DNA of 64,000 nucleotides from Granulicella arctica. Its GTDB lineage: Bacteria; Acidobacteriota; Terriglobia; Terriglobales; Acidobacteriaceae. A model generated the notes under the pieces. That model did no database searches. It was not told the origin of the DNA and saw only the letters and a list, made by a program, of their open reading frames with translations. The stretch covers positions 248,001-312,000 of the forward strand of contig NZ_JAGTUT010000001.1 in the NCBI RefSeq assembly GCF_025685605.1, in the 5' to 3' direction. The translations under genes and the position numbers were made by a program. Of this stretch, positions 47,985 through 57,812 are shown piece after piece. How positions within the stretch are numbered: the stretch's first letter is position 1; every line of letters starts with the position of its first letter.

Positions 47985-50297
47985 CTAGAAGAGTTTTCCG
48001 AAGGTGAAAAAGACCTTGCGGTGACCTGCGTCTCCGAGCGCGCCGCCCAGAGTGATGGCGCCAAGTGGAGTGCTTAGGAGAAGTCCGCCGAAGGCATCTT
48101 GTCTCAGAAATGCCGCTTTCTCTGGTGACCAGATGTTGCCGGCTTCATATCCCGTGACTACATACACCCCTTGCCCAAGGCCAGTCGGCAAAGTTGCTAT
48201 CCGGCGCAAATAGGCTGCTTGCGTAAGGATCGCATCGGTCCCCCGGTACTCATCGATAGAAGATGCGTAGAGGCGTAGAGGGCCGCCAAGAGTGAACCGA
48301 AGAGGATCCGGGACATTATGGCGGAAATAGGAGTTTGCATCGACGGACAAACTCAACAGATTCAGGTGCGCCAGTGTGAATGTTTGCTTCGCCTTTAATA
48401 AAACAAAGGGTGCATGCTCGCTCGCTGTTGTCTGAAAGAGACGACCAACGGTGAGATCAAATCGGGTTCCTTTAGGGGAGGCAAGTTCTGCTGTGCGATT
48501 GCTATAGAGGATGTGCCCGGCCAGACTCTCGGTCATTCCGGAAAGATGTTGCGTTGGGCTGTCATCCAAACCATCTCTTAGTTGCCAAAGGACAGTTGAC
48601 GCGCGATATTGCAGAGCGACCTGAAGATCCTTGCTGATCGTTTCACCCACATCAAGCCCTCCCCCAGCAAGCTGCAACTGACGTTCGGATATGCGCTTTT
48701 GGTTCTCCCAGATGTACACAGGCTGTCGCAATAGGCGCAGCTGTGGCTGTACGAAGAAGCGTGAAGAAGCGATGGGCCTGTAATATTCCGATGCGAGTCG
48801 AGTAAAGTATCCGACCTGGGCGTCTGATCGGAGTTCAGAGCCGTATCCTCCAAAGTTTTCGTCGACAAAGCGTGCATGCAGTTCCGCGACTGTCACATTC
48901 GATGACAGAGCTACAACGTCAGGACTGATGAGTAGGAAGGGAGGGCCATCGTAGCGCGGTCGCCAATGGATGACGACCCCTTCATTCTGTGGCGTAGTGA
49001 ACTTGTTAGCAGAGTTCTCCGACGGGGGCTTCTGATAGGTGTCGTAGTACGCATCGTAAGCGCCCTCTCCTCTTATGTCAGAGACGACGTTTGCCGCTGC
49101 TTGAGGATCAAACGGCTTACCTGCGAGATCGGCCGCACTCTTTGCGAGGTGAAGGGACACCTGTGAGTTGGGGCCTTCAACGTGGACCTCGTCGATACGG
49201 CCTGGCGGGAGGCGACGACGTGATGCGATATCCGCTTGGTAAAGTTTCCAGTTGTTGTCGTCCAACGCCAAAGGCAACAGACGATCCCGCTGACTCTCCG
49301 CAGCATCGTAGCCCGCTTTGAGAAGGGCATCTGCTTTTGCATAATCCGTCGTGAAAAGAGCAGTCACGGCCGGCGCGATCTCAATGTCCGCGAGAGGTCT
49401 CGTCAACGCGACATTGCGACTTGAGCCTGCGCTAAGGGCTCGGCCGACAACGCTCGCAAGCGAAGCTGCGTCGGCCTCTGAGAATGACGAATCTCCGAGA
49501 TAGACAGATATGGCAACATCAGGATGGAAATCGTCCCGCAGCACGTCAACGGGTAAGTTATCCGTGATGAAACCGTCGATCAGAATGTCGTTGCCATAGC
49601 GGACGGGCGCAAAAACTCCGGGAATGGAGATTGACGCTCGCACAGCGAACGCAAGGGATCCATTCCTAAACGTATTCGGTTTGAGCGTCGTGAGATCGGA
49701 GGCGACACATCGAAATGGAATCGGTAAATCATCAAACTCAAGGGCCGCAGCGTTGTATCCGGTCAATCGTTCAGCCAAGAAGGCATTCAGATGATCGTCG
49801 GTAATAAGTTCGTTCCCGGGCGTTACGCTGCCGCCTTTCAGACCAAGCGTAAGAGCACCCGGCATGTCCTGCCTGTCTTCTCTGCGGCGAAAGCTAGCGT
49901 GACTCAGCGAAAGCTTCGTCGTGAACAGAGTGCTGAAAGTATCGGACTTGGTGAGCTTCGCAATATCTGATAGAGATTCGCCGGACGCCACAAGTGCACC
50001 AACCAAGGCACCCATACTAGTTCCAGTTATGCGATCCACCGGAACATGGTGTTCGTACATCCACTGGAGTACGCCCACGTGCGCAATTCCGAGTGCGCCG
50101 CCTCCTTCAAGGGCTATGCCAACCATTGGCCGTCCAACCGGTCTCGTGGGTTTCGTCGACTTGGGCATTTGCGATGCAGGGGCCGGAGGCGGGACGGAGG
50201 TCTGGCCGAGCAACTGAGCGGTGAAGAGTAATGCAGCCACGGACATAACACTTGCTCCGGGCCCCACGACGCTCAGCATTCTCTTGTGTCTTTTCAT
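47985..50297 (-). CDS. Patatin-like phospholipase with BamA-type barrel (PlpD-type autotransporter)
   Basis: 770 residues. Signal peptide (1-31), Pro-rich linker, then the patatin lipase domain (~55-350) with oxyanion-hole GGGALG (65-70), nucleophile Ser94 (GTSMG) and Asp241 (DGF), so the Ser-Asp dyad is intact. A POTRA-like segment (~370-430) and a C-terminal 16-strand BamA/TamA-type barrel (~480-770, ending VFFTFGKLF) follow. This is the type Vd secretion layout in which the barrel exports the lipase through the outer membrane. Phospholipase A activity is expected from the family. Confidence 0.92.
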   Translation of the reverse strand: MKRHKRMLSVVGPGASVMSVAALLFTAQLLGQTSVPPPAPASQMPKSTKPTRPVGRPMVGIALEGGGALGIAHVGVLQWMYEHHVPVDRITGTSMGALVGALVASGESLSDIAKLTKSDTFSTLFTTKLSLSHASFRRREDRQDMPGALTLGLKGGSVTPGNELITDDHLNAFLAERLTGYNAAALEFDDLPIPFRCVASDLTTLKPNTFRNGSLAFAVRASISIPGVFAPVRYGNDILIDGFITDNLPVDVLRDDFHPDVAISVYLGDSSFSEADAASLASVVGRALSAGSSRNVALTRPLADIEIAPAVTALFTTDYAKADALLKAGYDAAESQRDRLLPLALDDNNWKLYQADIASRRRLPPGRIDEVHVEGPNSQVSLHLAKSAADLAGKPFDPQAAANVVSDIRGEGAYDAYYDTYQKPPSENSANKFTTPQNEGVVIHWRPRYDGPPFLLISPDVVALSSNVTVAELHARFVDENFGGYGSELRSDAQVGYFTRLASEYYRPIASSRFFVQPQLRLLRQPVYIWENQKRISERQLQLAGGGLDVGETISKDLQVALQYRASTVLWQLRDGLDDSPTQHLSGMTESLAGHILYSNRTAELASPKGTRFDLTVGRLFQTTASEHAPFVLLKAKQTFTLAHLNLLSLSVDANSYFRHNVPDPLRFTLGGPLRLYASSIDEYRGTDAILTQAAYLRRIATLPTGLGQGVYVVTGYEAGNIWSPEKAAFLRQDAFGGLLLSTPLGAITLGGALGDAGHRKVFFTFGKLF

Positions 50298-50361
50298 GTG
50301 GCCTCCTATGGCTTAAGTTCTTTCCGGATTGTTATGGGTCGAAACATCGTGTTGCGTGCTT

Positions 50362-51801
50362 CTAATTCCGGTACGCAAGCGTCCCGTTCTTCCAAGAACT
50401 GAAGACTGCCTTTAGGTCGGCAGACAGGCCCGGGATCGTGACTTGCTCAAGATCGGAGGTCGGCAGAGCGCCGAAGACACGCTCTGGCTCCGGCGGCTTG
50501 CCCGTACGATCTCTCGGGATGTCGCGCATCAGTGTGTTCGCTTCCGGATCACGTGAGTCATCGAAGAGCGATGCGTCGACAGTATTCGGAAAAAGCGTGA
50601 CCGAACCGGTCATCCTTCGCTCAATAGCTGATACGGCATCCTGACAAACACCGAGAGCGTAATAGCCACCAAACGGCAGATTCGGTCTGCGTTCATGTTG
50701 GTGCAGGTAAGCCAGGAGCAAGACTGTAGTGAGACGAGTGACCTCGACGGCGTTCTGATCTTGATAGACATGCGCTTTGCGCTTCAGAACCCAACCTTGA
50801 TCCAAGGTGTCCATAGTGCGCCACTCTGCCTTACCATCGATACCGAAGTAGTATGCGATAGCAGCGTAGATGCCTTTGTGATTGCGTACTTCCAATTCAT
50901 ACTCAGCGTGGGACACCGGCACGAGAAGAGTTCGGGCAGGGCGGAACAAGCTCTTGGTGCCGGGTATTTGTATCTCGGTGTCGATCCAGAACGGCATCAT
51001 TACGTCTTGGCCGTTGTAGTGAAGATGACCGAAGTTCGCAAAGTAGCGTGCGTCATCAATTTCGACATGAAGCCCTAATTTGATGAATGCTGCAACCAGC
51101 TCTTCAGGACTACTTGCGACCTCGCTGCCAAGCTTTACAACGAAAGGTTTTGTCCCACTCAGACGATTAACCGCGAGACGATTGAAAGAATCCGCCAAGC
51201 GTTGGCTGTTGGCGTGAAAGCTAGCGAGTGTACCAGCTCCGTCTCCGTGGGTGACCGAACTATCTAAAGGAACTACCACCCGATCTGTAGTAAATGGTGC
51301 CAGCGTCGATGGTTGATCGATGGACACAGTTTGTCCTGTTTCCATCCCATAACCACCCAGATCGATGAAGCTGGCAAGCGCCTGACCTGGAGGTAAGCCG
51401 CCTGTTTCGTATCTATCCACGATGGCGACATCCCCGGTGACCTGATGCATCGTCCACCCGGGAAAGCGATCGAGACCCTGCCAATCCTTACCCAAGATCT
51501 GCTTGCGCAAAGCTTCGAGCAGTCTCGGTGTAAGAAGTGCGGGGCCTTGCTTTGGACCGTTACCGATATGATCCATTACCTCATTAGCAAAGCCGGGCTG
51601 AGAGGACCGATCGCGCATGACCTGCGACAGCAGAACCGTATTAGCGGGCATTGGGGTTTCGGGAACAACGTATGCAGTGCTGCAGCCCGAGGTAAAAGCC
51701 GTAAGAGCGGCGATTGTTAGCAGAGAGAACATCGGCTGCCAGTACAGCAAGCGAGCAGCACTGGATAGCAGTAGTCCATCATCAATAGCCAGCTTCTTCA
51801 T
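50362..51801 (-). CDS. Putative lipoprotein, uncharacterised
   Basis: 479 residues. The N-terminus has a hydrophobic stretch (MFSLLTIAALTAFTSGCSTA) with a lipobox-like SGC, so a lipid-anchored envelope protein is likely. I recognise no family in the remainder; it has mixed alpha/beta character (GWTMHQVTGDVAIVDRYETG, DDARYFANFGHLHYNGQDV, HKGIYAAIAYYFGIDG). It is 64 bp upstream of the patatin gene on the same strand. The region before its start holds a striking set of inverted repeats. Confidence 0.65.
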   Translation of the reverse strand: MKKLAIDDGLLLSSAARLLYWQPMFSLLTIAALTAFTSGCSTAYVVPETPMPANTVLLSQVMRDRSSQPGFANEVMDHIGNGPKQGPALLTPRLLEALRKQILGKDWQGLDRFPGWTMHQVTGDVAIVDRYETGGLPPGQALASFIDLGGYGMETGQTVSIDQPSTLAPFTTDRVVVPLDSSVTHGDGAGTLASFHANSQRLADSFNRLAVNRLSGTKPFVVKLGSEVASSPEELVAAFIKLGLHVEIDDARYFANFGHLHYNGQDVMMPFWIDTEIQIPGTKSLFRPARTLLVPVSHAEYELEVRNHKGIYAAIAYYFGIDGKAEWRTMDTLDQGWVLKRKAHVYQDQNAVEVTRLTTVLLLAYLHQHERRPNLPFGGYYALGVCQDAVSAIERRMTGSVTLFPNTVDASLFDDSRDPEANTLMRDIPRDRTGKPPEPERVFGALPTSDLEQVTIPGLSADLKAVFSSWKNGTLAYRN

Positions 51802-51844
51802 GGTTGCTACCTCCTAATCACTCAATTCGCAACGTCACCGCTCA

Positions 51845-51874
51845 TGCCGATCGACATTCGGCAATTGTGCCGAT
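51845..51874. promoter_or_regulatory. Interleaved TGCCGAT dyads upstream of the lipoprotein gene
   Basis: TGCCGAT (51845-51851), ATTCGGCA (51856-51863) and TGCCGAT (51868-51874) form two overlapping dyads; the two direct copies are 23 bp apart. The array sits 44-73 bp upstream of the start codon, where an operator would be expected. It can also fold as a long hairpin extending to ATGCC/GGCAT. Confidence 0.45.
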
Positions 51875-51939
51875 TGGCATTTCTTCTTTGCACATGCGGC
51901 GCATGCGCGCGACATCGGACGAGTCGCCGAAACAGAAGC

Positions 51940-53463
51940 CTAGAAGGCCATCGTGAGTCTGACTAGAAATACGTCGGAATGATCCTCGTGTTTAGTGACC
52001 TCCGCGACTATCGGATTCCATATGTGCTGGTAAGAGGGGATAAGCCGAATCGCGGGTGTGAGTGCGATTCCATAGAAAGCTTCGACGCCCTTCTCATCCT
52101 TGACACCGGCAGTCCCGGCGGAAAGCTGAGAAATGTCCTTCTTCAGTGGACTGCTCACGTTGTTGTAGTAATACCCGACCCCGTAACTGTCGTTGGGACG
52201 ACTATCTGCGAGCCCGTGTCCATATAAAGCTCCGCTGGCCACTCGGGTGAGGATGTTCGTTTCACGAGGGGCATAGCCTAGTCGCCCGTAGACACCGATC
52301 CCGCGAAGTGGCTGTCCACTCCTCATCTTGCCTGGTACTGATGCAGCCGGGTCCTTTACCATCAGATACTGCGACCCGTTCACAATCGCAAAATAGCTAG
52401 TTGGCTTGAAATGTGTGTCGATCCCGGTGGGACTTCCAAGATCGAGCAGGGATGCAATTGCTACTGGGGCTTGCGCAGGCGAGCTTATGTTGAAAGGACT
52501 TTGATTGTCTATTTTCGGGTTGTTGGACCAGTTGAAGGCAGGCGAAATTTGTCCGGGTTTCCCCTTGATCGCTTCCGTGTAGATCGCTGTCGCGTACACA
52601 TTCACGTGATCGAACATCTTCTTCCCTGCCGTATCCGCAGTACTGTTCGGATCGAGCACCCCTGCAGCGATCACCAGGTTTGGTGCTGGCGACACGGCTA
52701 ACAGACCGGCGAGTGCATCTGCCCCGTAATAATGTGTTGTCATTGGATTCTTAACGAGATTGAAGTTGGCGAAGTTGTACTTGTAATTCGAGCCAAACAG
52801 CGTCTGATCGGGGAAGAATACCGTGCTGATCTTGCCCACGATCAGAAAGGTCTTCTTGTTTAACGCCTGCGTCAGGAAGTATTCCGACGGGTACCCATTA
52901 TGACCAAGTAGGGGACCTGGTTCGACTAGTCCGGCATACTGCGGCTGCAGGGTGCCTGCCGTGAAGGTATTGGCTGCCGAGTCACCGAAGCGACCTTGCA
53001 TTGTGAAGTGGAACAATCCACCGCTCCACAAACCCGCGCGTCCAGTATCGTAATTTGCCGAGAGCTGCACGTTCTGAACGAAGCGGCTGCCTTCGGCCGT
53101 CCCCCCGGACGCCACTTCCTGATACACGCTGGTTGTGTAGAGATCAATGAACAAGCCCTTCTTCGCTAGAGACGTTCGCAAGCCGCCCCAATCGCCTGTG
53201 AGTTGTGTCCTGCGAGCGAATGCGCCTGCATCTGTTCCCGGAAGGCCGAAGACCGGACCGTTGTTGAGGTAAGGGGCCAGGACTGGAGCGAGGTTCAAGA
53301 GAGAGATTTTGTTTGTTGGGACTGCCCCAAACGGCTCCGCAGCTTCGGATGCATCCTTTGGTTGAGCGACGTGTCTGAGGCTCTCAAGGCCTTCCTGGGC
53401 GAATAGCGCCGGGGTGCCTAAAAGCATGGCAGTTATTACTAACTTCTTCACTATCGAGTTCAT
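51940..53463 (-). CDS. OprB-type carbohydrate-selective porin
   Basis: 507 residues from ATG 53463 (GGAG six bases upstream). Signal peptide MNSIVKKLVITAMLLGTPAL...AQE, then a beta-barrel with OprB-family blocks: LTGDWGGLRTSLAKKGLFID, NYDTGRAGLWSGGLFHFTMQ, and the C-terminal RLIPSYQHIWNPIV... ending FLVRLTMAF with a terminal Phe as in outer-membrane proteins. Probably allows uptake of sugars or other small solutes. It lies between the CoA-transferase gene and the lipoprotein gene on the same strand. Confidence 0.9.
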   Translation of the reverse strand: MNSIVKKLVITAMLLGTPALFAQEGLESLRHVAQPKDASEAAEPFGAVPTNKISLLNLAPVLAPYLNNGPVFGLPGTDAGAFARRTQLTGDWGGLRTSLAKKGLFIDLYTTSVYQEVASGGTAEGSRFVQNVQLSANYDTGRAGLWSGGLFHFTMQGRFGDSAANTFTAGTLQPQYAGLVEPGPLLGHNGYPSEYFLTQALNKKTFLIVGKISTVFFPDQTLFGSNYKYNFANFNLVKNPMTTHYYGADALAGLLAVSPAPNLVIAAGVLDPNSTADTAGKKMFDHVNVYATAIYTEAIKGKPGQISPAFNWSNNPKIDNQSPFNISSPAQAPVAIASLLDLGSPTGIDTHFKPTSYFAIVNGSQYLMVKDPAASVPGKMRSGQPLRGIGVYGRLGYAPRETNILTRVASGALYGHGLADSRPNDSYGVGYYYNNVSSPLKKDISQLSAGTAGVKDEKGVEAFYGIALTPAIRLIPSYQHIWNPIVAEVTKHEDHSDVFLVRLTMAF

Positions 53464-53559
53464 ACGTTCTCCTTTACCGGTTCCGGTTGTCCAGTGCTTA
53501 GGCACACAGCGCCTCTCGGTTGCGCAGCGTGTGCGTCTGTTGCAGGCTAGGAGTGTGGC

Positions 53560-53578
53560 CCCGTAGACCTTCTACGGG
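53560..53578 (-). terminator. Hairpin after the CoA-transferase gene
   Basis: CCCGTAG-ACCTT-CTACGGG, a perfect 7-bp stem 8 bp past the stop of the minus-strand gene at 53587. No T-run follows. It may end transcription before the porin gene. Confidence 0.4.
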
Positions 53579-53586
53579 CACCATTC

Positions 53587-55056
53587 TCAGTAGTTACCCC
53601 ACTCTGGTTTCGAACCGCCGCGAGCGACTCCAATGAGTCCTCCGGGCAGTTCCCATCGGCCCGGCGTTTTCGAGAAGGTGATGCCGGGCTCAAGCCTGTC
53701 TACTTCCCCCAGCGCATGCATGCCCTGAAGTCCCTTGGGAGGAATGACTTTGTGACTGGAATCTTTCAGCGTTTCCGCCACATAGTTCGGGTCCAAGATG
53801 CCGAGCGTGGCGTACCACATCGAGAATCGAGCCAAGGAGGTCCGCACGTGGTAGCTTCCCCCAAACTTTGCGCGCAGGATCAAGGCCGCCAGTGTTCCCA
53901 TCGCTGTCAGGTAACCCGCCAGGTAGTCATTGAGTACCACCGTGCAAGGTAGCTTTGGAGCGTCTTCAGTACCCTCATCGACAGTGAATCCAGTGCAGCA
54001 GTTGGCATCCATATCAAAGCCGGCTCGCTGGCTCCAGGGTCCGTCCCATCCGAATGCACGGATAGATGTGTAAATAATCCCCGGTCGAATCGCCGCCACG
54101 GCCTCGGCCGAGAAGCCAAGCTCGGCTAGCTTCCGACCCCGGTAGTTTTCAACGAAGACATCAGCGCTCTTCAGCAGCTCCGCCGCCTTAACTTTGGTAG
54201 CCGGCTGCGTAAGGTCCATCCAGGCAGACCGCATGCCCGGTGCGGTGTCAACCCATAGCGCGTCGTACTCATACTCAGGCCGGGCAAAATGAAGTACTTG
54301 TGCGCCCTGCTCAGCCAGGGTCCGACCAACGACCTGTCCCGCGATCACATGCGTATTGTTAATCACTTTGAGCCCGGAGAGTGGACGCATCTTATCCAGT
54401 AGAGGCGGCAACTCCGGCTCGCTATCGCCGATTTTGAAGATCTCGATCAACGGAGTCTGCGAAAGCAATTTTCCCTGAGGGTGGTTGAGCCATTCCTCCG
54501 GCGTGCGGCACATCGAACCGATCATGCCTTTGGCTGCTGCAGCGTCCTCTAGATCGAGTGCATTCCACTGCGAGATCGCGTTACCAACCGCTTTTCCATT
54601 CAAATCACACTTCAGAAGTTCCATCCATGGCGGAATGCTCATCGGATATGCGGCAGTGGGGAGATACCAGCGCCCATCCTTTGTGGGATATATCCCGAAC
54701 GACATCGGATTGATACGCGGATCGCCGAACAGCAGTTGGTATCCGAGGCCGCTGAGCTTCGGTTTGTAAGCCACCAATGGGTTGATGTGAGCGACCGCGG
54801 TTCTCAGATCGACCGAGAGGTCTTGCGCATCACCGCCACGCATTCGATACAGGATCTGTGTCGCCGCAGAGGCTCCCATCATGCCCAAACTCATGATCGC
54901 TCCGAGCCTATGCTTGCTCGGCAGGATCGGATCCTGTCCGCTGAAGCTGATCGAACCGCCGGTGTCGGCTGGATTCAATTGCACCACTTGCATGAGTTCG
55001 CTTAGAGCGGTCTGGATATCGAACGCGGAAGGATCTTCATAAATTCGCGATGCCAT
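53587..55056 (-). CDS. CaiB/BaiF-family CoA-transferase
   Basis: 489 residues from ATG 55056 (AAGGAG upstream; a longer frame is open). Class III CoA-transferase fold: an N-terminal half with VDLRTAVAHINPLVAY and a C-terminal half with LSGLKVINNTHVIAGQVVGR, ADVFVENYRGRKLAELGFS and AGFDMDANCCTG, where the Asp after GF is the expected acyl-anchoring residue. It moves CoA between carboxylic acids; the substrate is unknown. The usual order of family blocks looks permuted, as in two-domain members of ~490 residues. No oxalate or carnitine genes are near. Confidence 0.85.
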   Translation of the reverse strand: MASRIYEDPSAFDIQTALSELMQVVQLNPADTGGSISFSGQDPILPSKHRLGAIMSLGMMGASAATQILYRMRGGDAQDLSVDLRTAVAHINPLVAYKPKLSGLGYQLLFGDPRINPMSFGIYPTKDGRWYLPTAAYPMSIPPWMELLKCDLNGKAVGNAISQWNALDLEDAAAAKGMIGSMCRTPEEWLNHPQGKLLSQTPLIEIFKIGDSEPELPPLLDKMRPLSGLKVINNTHVIAGQVVGRTLAEQGAQVLHFARPEYEYDALWVDTAPGMRSAWMDLTQPATKVKAAELLKSADVFVENYRGRKLAELGFSAEAVAAIRPGIIYTSIRAFGWDGPWSQRAGFDMDANCCTGFTVDEGTEDAPKLPCTVVLNDYLAGYLTAMGTLAALILRAKFGGSYHVRTSLARFSMWYATLGILDPNYVAETLKDSSHKVIPPKGLQGMHALGEVDRLEPGITFSKTPGRWELPGGLIGVARGGSKPEWGNY

Positions 55057-55131
55057 CGGTTTCTCCTTGAATGAGGTGGATGTGCCATGTTTCGTTGTTG
55101 TGCAGCTAGTGATGTGGTGCAAGCAGCGCGA

Positions 55132-55689
55132 CTATCTGCTCGCGTTGAGAATTGCCCTTTCGATCTTTGCTCTTTGCTGCTCGCTAACTACGGTTCGAAG
55201 CACAGCTCCGCCGTACCTCTGAAAGCCCGCGACAATCGCGGCGTTCTCGTCCGACTCAACGATCGCGTAGATTGCTGAGCTTCCTGGCAGAACCAATCTG
55301 CTCACTTCCTCCACAAAGCCTTCAGGAATACCGAACTCGTCTTTCCAGAACGAAGCATCCAAGCCCGCGCTCGTAACACCCACTGCGGCCGCACCTAATG
55401 CAGCAGCTGCGATAGCCCCGGCGGCGATTGATGCACTCGCACCCGCGGTGAAAGGTATTGCCAGCGTCGCCCCTATGAGGAGGCCGAGAGCTCCTCCCCA
55501 GCCAGCGCCTTGCCAACCTGTTGGCTTGTAGCTTTGATCCATGTGCAAGTCTCCAGTCGGCTCACGATGCACGGCGACAGCGTCACGAAGTTGAAGAATC
55601 CACGCATCATCTAGGACTCTCAGTTCATCGAGCACACCTGACGCACGGTGTATGTTGTTTGCGAAGCCGACTACAATCAATTCCGCCAT
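55132..55689 (-). CDS. DUF1269-family membrane protein
   Basis: 185 residues from ATG 55689 (GGAGG six bases upstream). The N-terminal domain reads MAELIVVGFANNIHRASGVL..., and the middle contains a Gly/Ala-rich hairpin of two hydrophobic segments (GWGGALGLLIGATLAIPFTA, SIAAGAIAAAALGAAAVGVT). Then FWKDEFGIPEGFVEEVSRLV and a C-terminal ferredoxin-like part. The DUF1269 family is linked to stress in other bacteria, but its biochemical role is unknown. It lies with an HdeD-type gene and a hydrolase on the same strand. Confidence 0.85.
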   Translation of the reverse strand: MAELIVVGFANNIHRASGVLDELRVLDDAWILQLRDAVAVHREPTGDLHMDQSYKPTGWQGAGWGGALGLLIGATLAIPFTAGASASIAAGAIAAAALGAAAVGVTSAGLDASFWKDEFGIPEGFVEEVSRLVLPGSSAIYAIVESDENAAIVAGFQRYGGAVLRTVVSEQQRAKIERAILNASR

Positions 55690-55864
55690 AAAGCCTCCAT
55701 CGTTGTTTGAAAACTGTTGGTGATACATGCGCGTGTGCGTATGCCCAAGAACCACAAAGCTGTTGGCGTACTTTTCGGCGTGGTTGTGCTCTCGCACAAG
55801 GATGGGTGCGATCGGTCTGGATACCTGGTTAGTGGTTAACCATCCTGATCTGCGAGTACTCTGA

Positions 55865-56389
55865 TCACAGAGGCGCAAACGCGAGTCTTGTTACACCAGT
55901 GGTGATTAGGTTGACCCCGACTAAGGTACCAATCGCCCATGCGGAACTCGATGGCCAGTTCCGCCAGATGAGCAACGCAAGTAGCAGCGAGAAGATGGCG
56001 TTGACGAGAAGGATGCCGGAGTGCGGCAGGAATCGGAGGCTGGCGTACGAGGCAAGCTCTGCAATCCCCTCGGCAAGAAAGATCACCGCGATCAGCAGTG
56101 TGAGCGTCACTATGCCTAGTAACGGATGCGTAAGAAGGTATAAGCCCGCTACAGTAAAGGCCGCGCTCACTAGCACACGCCAGAGGAATGTTCCCGATCC
56201 ACGAGCTGCAAAAGCGAAAATCGCGTAGGCAAAACCAGCCAGAATTGTCACCATACCGACCAGAATGGAAACACCGATTCCAGTAGCCAAAGGAGCGAAC
56301 ATAGCCGCCACGCCCACCACTACCATGAACACTGCGGAAAATCGTTTTGTGTTTGTCGCTCGGTGTGTGGGTAAGACATCGCTGAACAT
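55865..56389 (-). CDS. HdeD-family (DUF308) membrane protein
   Basis: 174 residues with six predicted membrane helices arranged in pairs (FMVVVGVAAMFAPLATGIGV, SILVGMVTILAGFAYAIFAF, ...LLTHPLLGIVTLTLLIAVIF, ...LLVNAIFSLLLALLIWRNWP). This is the DUF308/HdeD pattern associated with acid resistance in enterobacteria. ATG 56389 is preceded by GGAGG. Its exact function is not known. Confidence 0.87.
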   Translation of the reverse strand: MFSDVLPTHRATNTKRFSAVFMVVVGVAAMFAPLATGIGVSILVGMVTILAGFAYAIFAFAARGSGTFLWRVLVSAAFTVAGLYLLTHPLLGIVTLTLLIAVIFLAEGIAELASYASLRFLPHSGILLVNAIFSLLLALLIWRNWPSSSAWAIGTLVGVNLITTGVTRLAFAPL

Positions 56390-56476
56390 GATGAGCCTCC
56401 TTGGGAATGCGACTTCGTGGTGCCAGGTTGCTGTTGCCGTTCTTCTTTTTCATACAAGACGAGCGAGATGACTTTG

Positions 56477-57298
56477 CTACGACTCAATGAATGCCAGAAG
56501 ATCTTGGTTGATAACCTCTGCATGGGTTTGGCACATTCCGTGGTGAAATCCCGGGTAAATCTTAAGTGTCGAGTTTTTCAAGAGTTTGTCGGATAGCTCA
56601 GCAGAGTCGGCGATTGGAACGATCTGGTCGGCGCCCCCATGCATCACCAGGACCGGCACATCAATGCGCCGCAAATCTTCAGTGAAGTCTGTCTCGGAGA
56701 ACTGCTTTATGCAGTCAACTTCACCCTTGAGCCCGCCGAGCATCCCCTGTAACCAAAAGCTTTCCTTCAAGCCTTCCGAGACCTTGGCACCCGGCACATT
56801 GAATCCGTAGAAAGGTGTTGAGAGGTCAAGGAAGAATTGCGATCTATCATTGCTGACCGCTGCGCGCATTGCATCGAACACTGTGATTGGGAGTCCGGCT
56901 GGATTTCCTTCGGACTGAACCATCACAGGCGGGACAGCCCCTATAAGGACGGCTTTCTTAACCCGAGCCGATCCATGCCGCCCCAGGTACCGTGCGACTT
57001 CGCCGCCGCCTGTTGAGTGCCCTACTAAAACCGAATCTTTCAAATCTAGCTTTATGAGCAGCTCGGCAAGATCGTCTGCATACCTATCCATGTCATTGCC
57101 ACCCCAGGTTTGATCGGAGCGTCCATGGCTGCGACGATCATGCGCAATGACCCGATATCCCTGTGAACCAAAGAAGAGCATCTGCGCGTCCCAAGCATCT
57201 GCGGAAAGAGGCCATCCGTGGCAGAACACGATGGGTTGCCCCGCGCCCCAATCCTTGAAATAAATCCGCGTGCCATCGTCTGTGTTGAGGAAACTCAT
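56477..57298 (-). CDS. Alpha/beta hydrolase, non-haem chloroperoxidase type
   Basis: 273 residues, complete alpha/beta hydrolase fold. The nucleophile Ser is in [18 protein letters not shown], the acid in [17 protein letters not shown] and the His in [17 protein letters not shown]. The opening [20 protein letters not shown] is typical of cofactor-free chloroperoxidase-like esterases. ATG 57298 was chosen over an in-frame GTG two codons upstream; GAGG lies 7 bases before the ATG. Probably hydrolyses esters; perhydrolase activity is possible. It begins the minus-strand run hydrolase-HdeD-DUF1269. Confidence 0.92.
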   Translation of the reverse strand: MSFLNTDDGTRIYFKDWGAGQPIVFCHGWPLSADAWDAQMLFFGSQGYRVIAHDRRSHGRSDQTWGGNDMDRYADDLAELLIKLDLKDSVLVGHSTGGGEVARYLGRHGSARVKKAVLIGAVPPVMVQSEGNPAGLPITVFDAMRAAVSNDRSQFFLDLSTPFYGFNVPGAKVSEGLKESFWLQGMLGGLKGEVDCIKQFSETDFTEDLRRIDVPVLVMHGGADQIVPIADSAELSDKLLKNSTLKIYPGFHHGMCQTHAEVINQDLLAFIES

Positions 57299-57812
57299 TC
57301 GCACCTCTCTTTGACTCCAAGATTCCGCCGCGGAGACGTCGGTTCAAGGACTGTCTTCGGTTCACTTGGAGCTTCTTCAGTCTCGGACAATCCCACAGAT
57401 AGCGAAACGTCACAAACTGGGAGAAGATTGCACTCAATTGAGGGAGGGGAGACATACCCCCCTCCTCTCGCCGAGCTTGCAGGGTTTTCTCCGTTTCACC
57501 CCGGCTTTTTCGTGTTCACGAGTGGGTTTCTACGAATCTGCCCAAGGTCGCGGCATAGTCGAAAGACTTCGAGATTCCTCGAAATACGCAGTGTTGGGTT
57601 TGAGAACGGCTGTTACAAGCGCCTCCTGCCCAGCAGGTGACGGCGATAGTGTTGTATTTGCGTTCCCGTGATGAGGAGCGAGGACAGGCAACACTTTAGA
57701 GGGGGGACTCGCGGGAACTTCAGGTGTATCGTCGCATTAGACGACTACGACGTGTCCCTAAGAGTTTGAAAAGAGTCGTCTGTGAAAGACGTCTGTACGC
57801 GAGGTGAAGATT
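57299..57812. other. Divergent promoter region with G/C-tract repeats
   Basis: Between the hydrolase (-) and the response regulator (+). It contains a G-rich dyad (GGAGGGG...CCCCTCC) around 57445-57470 that includes GACATACCCCCCTCC, and an inverted repeat GTTCCCGTGA (57662-57671) / TCGCGGGAAC (57709-57718). No gene is recognised. Confidence 0.45.
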
